Below are positions 6,496-7,677 of a stretch of DNA of 7,677 nucleotides, piece by piece. The stretch is from Thermodesulfovibrio sp. (GTDB lineage: Bacteria > Nitrospirota > Thermodesulfovibrionia > Thermodesulfovibrionales > JdFR-85), in NCBI GenBank assembly GCA_027050975.1, contig JALUAR010000049.1:15740-23416 (forward strand). Direction: 5' to 3'. Position numbers and translations under genes: made by a program. The number at the start of each line of letters is the position of its first letter. Position 1 is the first letter of the stretch. The notes under the pieces were generated by a model that saw only the letters and a program-made list of their open reading frames with translations, was not told where the DNA came from and searched no databases.

Positions 6496-6500
6496 TACCG

Positions 6501-7677
6501 ATGAAAAACAGATTAAAATACAGACTATTTGCTAATTTTACTGTTATAGTCCTTTTTCTGCTTATATTAAAGGGGGTTTTTGCAGCAGATTCTCCCTTTG
6601 CAGGGCTTGTTAAAAGGACAGTGGATTATTTCAGCCCGCTTTCAGGGGAGATAACCCGTGTTGATAACGGCATCGCAGAGATAAATATCGGAACCTCTGC
6701 CGGTGTGAAGAAAGGGATGCGTTTCAAGGTTTTCAGAAAAGGAGCTCCCTTTTATCATCCCGTTACTGGTGAGTTGGTGGGGAGTCTTGACCAGTACAGG
6801 GGTGTTGTAGAGGTTTTTGAGGTTGATGGAGATTCCGCAAAATGCAGGATTGTGGAAGGAGATGCAAGCAAGGCAGATGTGGTAAAGATCTCCTCCGTAT
6901 CAAAAATAAGGCTCCTTTTCCATCAACAGAAAAGTGTCGATTACTATCTGGGAGATGCCTATTATAAAGAATTGAAAAGAACAAAAAGATTTGAGCTTGT
7001 TGACGCGCCCATTGATGATCTTGGAAAAGAGGAACTTCTTGCCCTGGCTAAAAAGGAGAAGGTAGAGGTGATTCTCTCCTTAAGAGCTGTTACAGAGCCA
7101 GACAAAGTGTTGCTTAAACAGACACTGATGTGGAATGACGGGGCTTTGATATCGGAAGACTCGGTATCTACAGACACCTCTTTTGTGCGAAGACTTCGTG
7201 AAGGAACGGAATTCCTTCTTGCAGGGACAAATGATCCCCTGCTTTCATATGACCTGCCCTTTGCTGCAGATTATATAGCAGCCGGAGATATAGATGGTGA
7301 CAAAGGTGTTGACTTTGTCCTCTCTGACGGCGTCGATATTTATGTATATAAGTATGATGTTGATCTTTCGTTTCTGTATATGTTGAAGGGAAATCCTGAT
7401 GAAAGGATTATTTATCTGGACCTTTTCGACTTTGACGGCGATGGTAAGGAGGAGTTGTTTGTTACGACTGTATCCGGAGACCTTGAGGAGGTGCAAACCG
7501 ATGACTCAATCATTGCAGACAGCACGGGGATACAGATGGTCAGGTCCTATGTCTACAATATAGACAATAAGGAGTTTAAAAGGCTCTGGAAGACAAACGG
7601 CTTCATCCGGGTGCTAGACGGGGAAGTGCTTTTCCAGGCATTTTCATCAACCAAAGGTTTTAAAGGCGAGATTAGAA
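6501..7677 (+). CDS. Exported FlgT_C-like/FG-GAP (VCBS) repeat protein, 3' partial
   Basis: An open frame runs from ATG 6501 to the window edge (392 codons, no stop). Residues 1-28 form a Sec signal peptide: basic start (KNRLKYR), hydrophobic core (LFANFTVIVLFLLILKG), cleavage likely at VFA/AD. There is no lipobox Cys. Residues about 47-131 (SGEITRVDNGIAEINIGTSA then GVKKGMRFKVF) resemble the C-terminal domain of flagellar assembly protein FlgT, a small beta-barrel fold. Residues about 135-245 contain YLGDAYYKELKRTKRFELVD, reminiscent of FlgT middle or TolB N-terminal folds; this is weak. Residues 256-325 hold two FG-GAP/VCBS-type repeats with calcium-loop patterns DIDGDKGVD (263-271) and DFDGDGKEE (310-318), suggesting the start of a beta-propeller. 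The product is probably periplasmic or surface-associated. It is transcribed divergently from secA. A real link to flagella is not shown by the window, and other envelope roles are equally possible. Confidence 0.88.
   Translation, partial: MKNRLKYRLFANFTVIVLFLLILKGVFAADSPFAGLVKRTVDYFSPLSGEITRVDNGIAEINIGTSAGVKKGMRFKVFRKGAPFYHPVTGELVGSLDQYRGVVEVFEVDGDSAKCRIVEGDASKADVVKISSVSKIRLLFHQQKSVDYYLGDAYYKELKRTKRFELVDAPIDDLGKEELLALAKKEKVEVILSLRAVTEPDKVLLKQTLMWNDGALISEDSVSTDTSFVRRLREGTEFLLAGTNDPLLSYDLPFAADYIAAGDIDGDKGVDFVLSDGVDIYVYKYDVDLSFLYMLKGNPDERIIYLDLFDFDGDGKEELFVTTVSGDLEEVQTDDSIIADSTGIQMVRSYVYNIDNKEFKRLWKTNGFIRVLDGEVLFQAFSSTKGFKGEIR

Larger units (their letters stand above)
6265..6500. other. Divergent intergenic region between secA and the exported-protein gene
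   Basis: This 236-base AT-rich stretch is the only sizeable non-coding DNA in the window. From left to right I see a weak TCACA-N4-TGTGA inverted repeat (6310-6323), a chain of three overlapping palindromes (6363-6406) around an extended -10 for the rightward gene, three TTGTA repeats about 10 bases apart (6403-6426), a leader hairpin (6420-6450) and a doubled Shine-Dalgarno-like element (6476-6493). For secA, leftward candidates are poor: TTAAGA (6358-6353) with TATAGG (6334-6329) at 18-base spacing, or TTGCAT at 6300-6295 without a good -10. No tRNA, small ORF or known riboswitch was recognised. Confidence 0.75.

Noticed and set aside
6392..6500. GEMM-I type cyclic-dinucleotide riboswitch in the leader
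   Set aside because: The conserved core (GGCAAACC-like junction, GAAA tetraloop with receptor, CGCAAAGC-like segment) is not present.

Overview
The window is a moderate-GC bacterial chromosome segment that is almost entirely coding. Two partial genes flank a compact minus-strand block of three genes. SecA carries a C-terminal Cys-rich SEC-C zinc motif and a short insertion after the helicase nucleotide-binding core of the kind common in Nitrospirota and the former Deltaproteobacteria (Desulfobacterota, Geobacter-like lineages). With the MglA-type GTPase and the GAF-GGDEF protein next to it, this suggests a Gram-negative member of one of those groups. That is an inference, and the phylum is not fixed by what I can see.

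Layout. Bases 1-1216 (+) hold the 3' end of a chorismate-utilising enzyme, more like PabB (aminodeoxychorismate synthase component I) than TrpE. Its stop codon overlaps, tail to tail, the stop codon of the minus-strand block. Read in its own direction, that block is secA (6264-3589), a three-domain pseudo-receiver/GAF/GGDEF nucleotide cyclase (3596-2217, overlapping secA by 8 nt) and an MglA-family small GTPase with a long C-terminal coiled-coil extension (2214-1213, 2 nt after the cyclase). Bases 6265-6500 are the divergent intergenic region. It contains an extended -10 promoter inside a chain of interlocked palindromes, phased TTGTA repeats and a leader hairpin. Bases 6501-7677 (+) hold the 5' part of an exported protein with a FlgT_C-like domain followed by two FG-GAP/VCBS-type calcium-binding repeats; it runs off the window.

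Main point of interest. The GGDEF domain has the catalytic GGDEF motif and an intact RxxD inhibitory site. However, the Asp that reads the guanine base (PleD D344) is Ser, the signature of Hypr GGDEF enzymes that make 3',3'-cGAMP (GacA/GSU1658 in Geobacter, Bd0367 in Bdellovibrio). Its tight coupling to an MglA polarity GTPase suggests a cyclic-dinucleotide/MglA module for surface motility or polarity, co-transcribed with the Sec motor. The function is inferred; the residues and gene spacing are read directly from the sequence.
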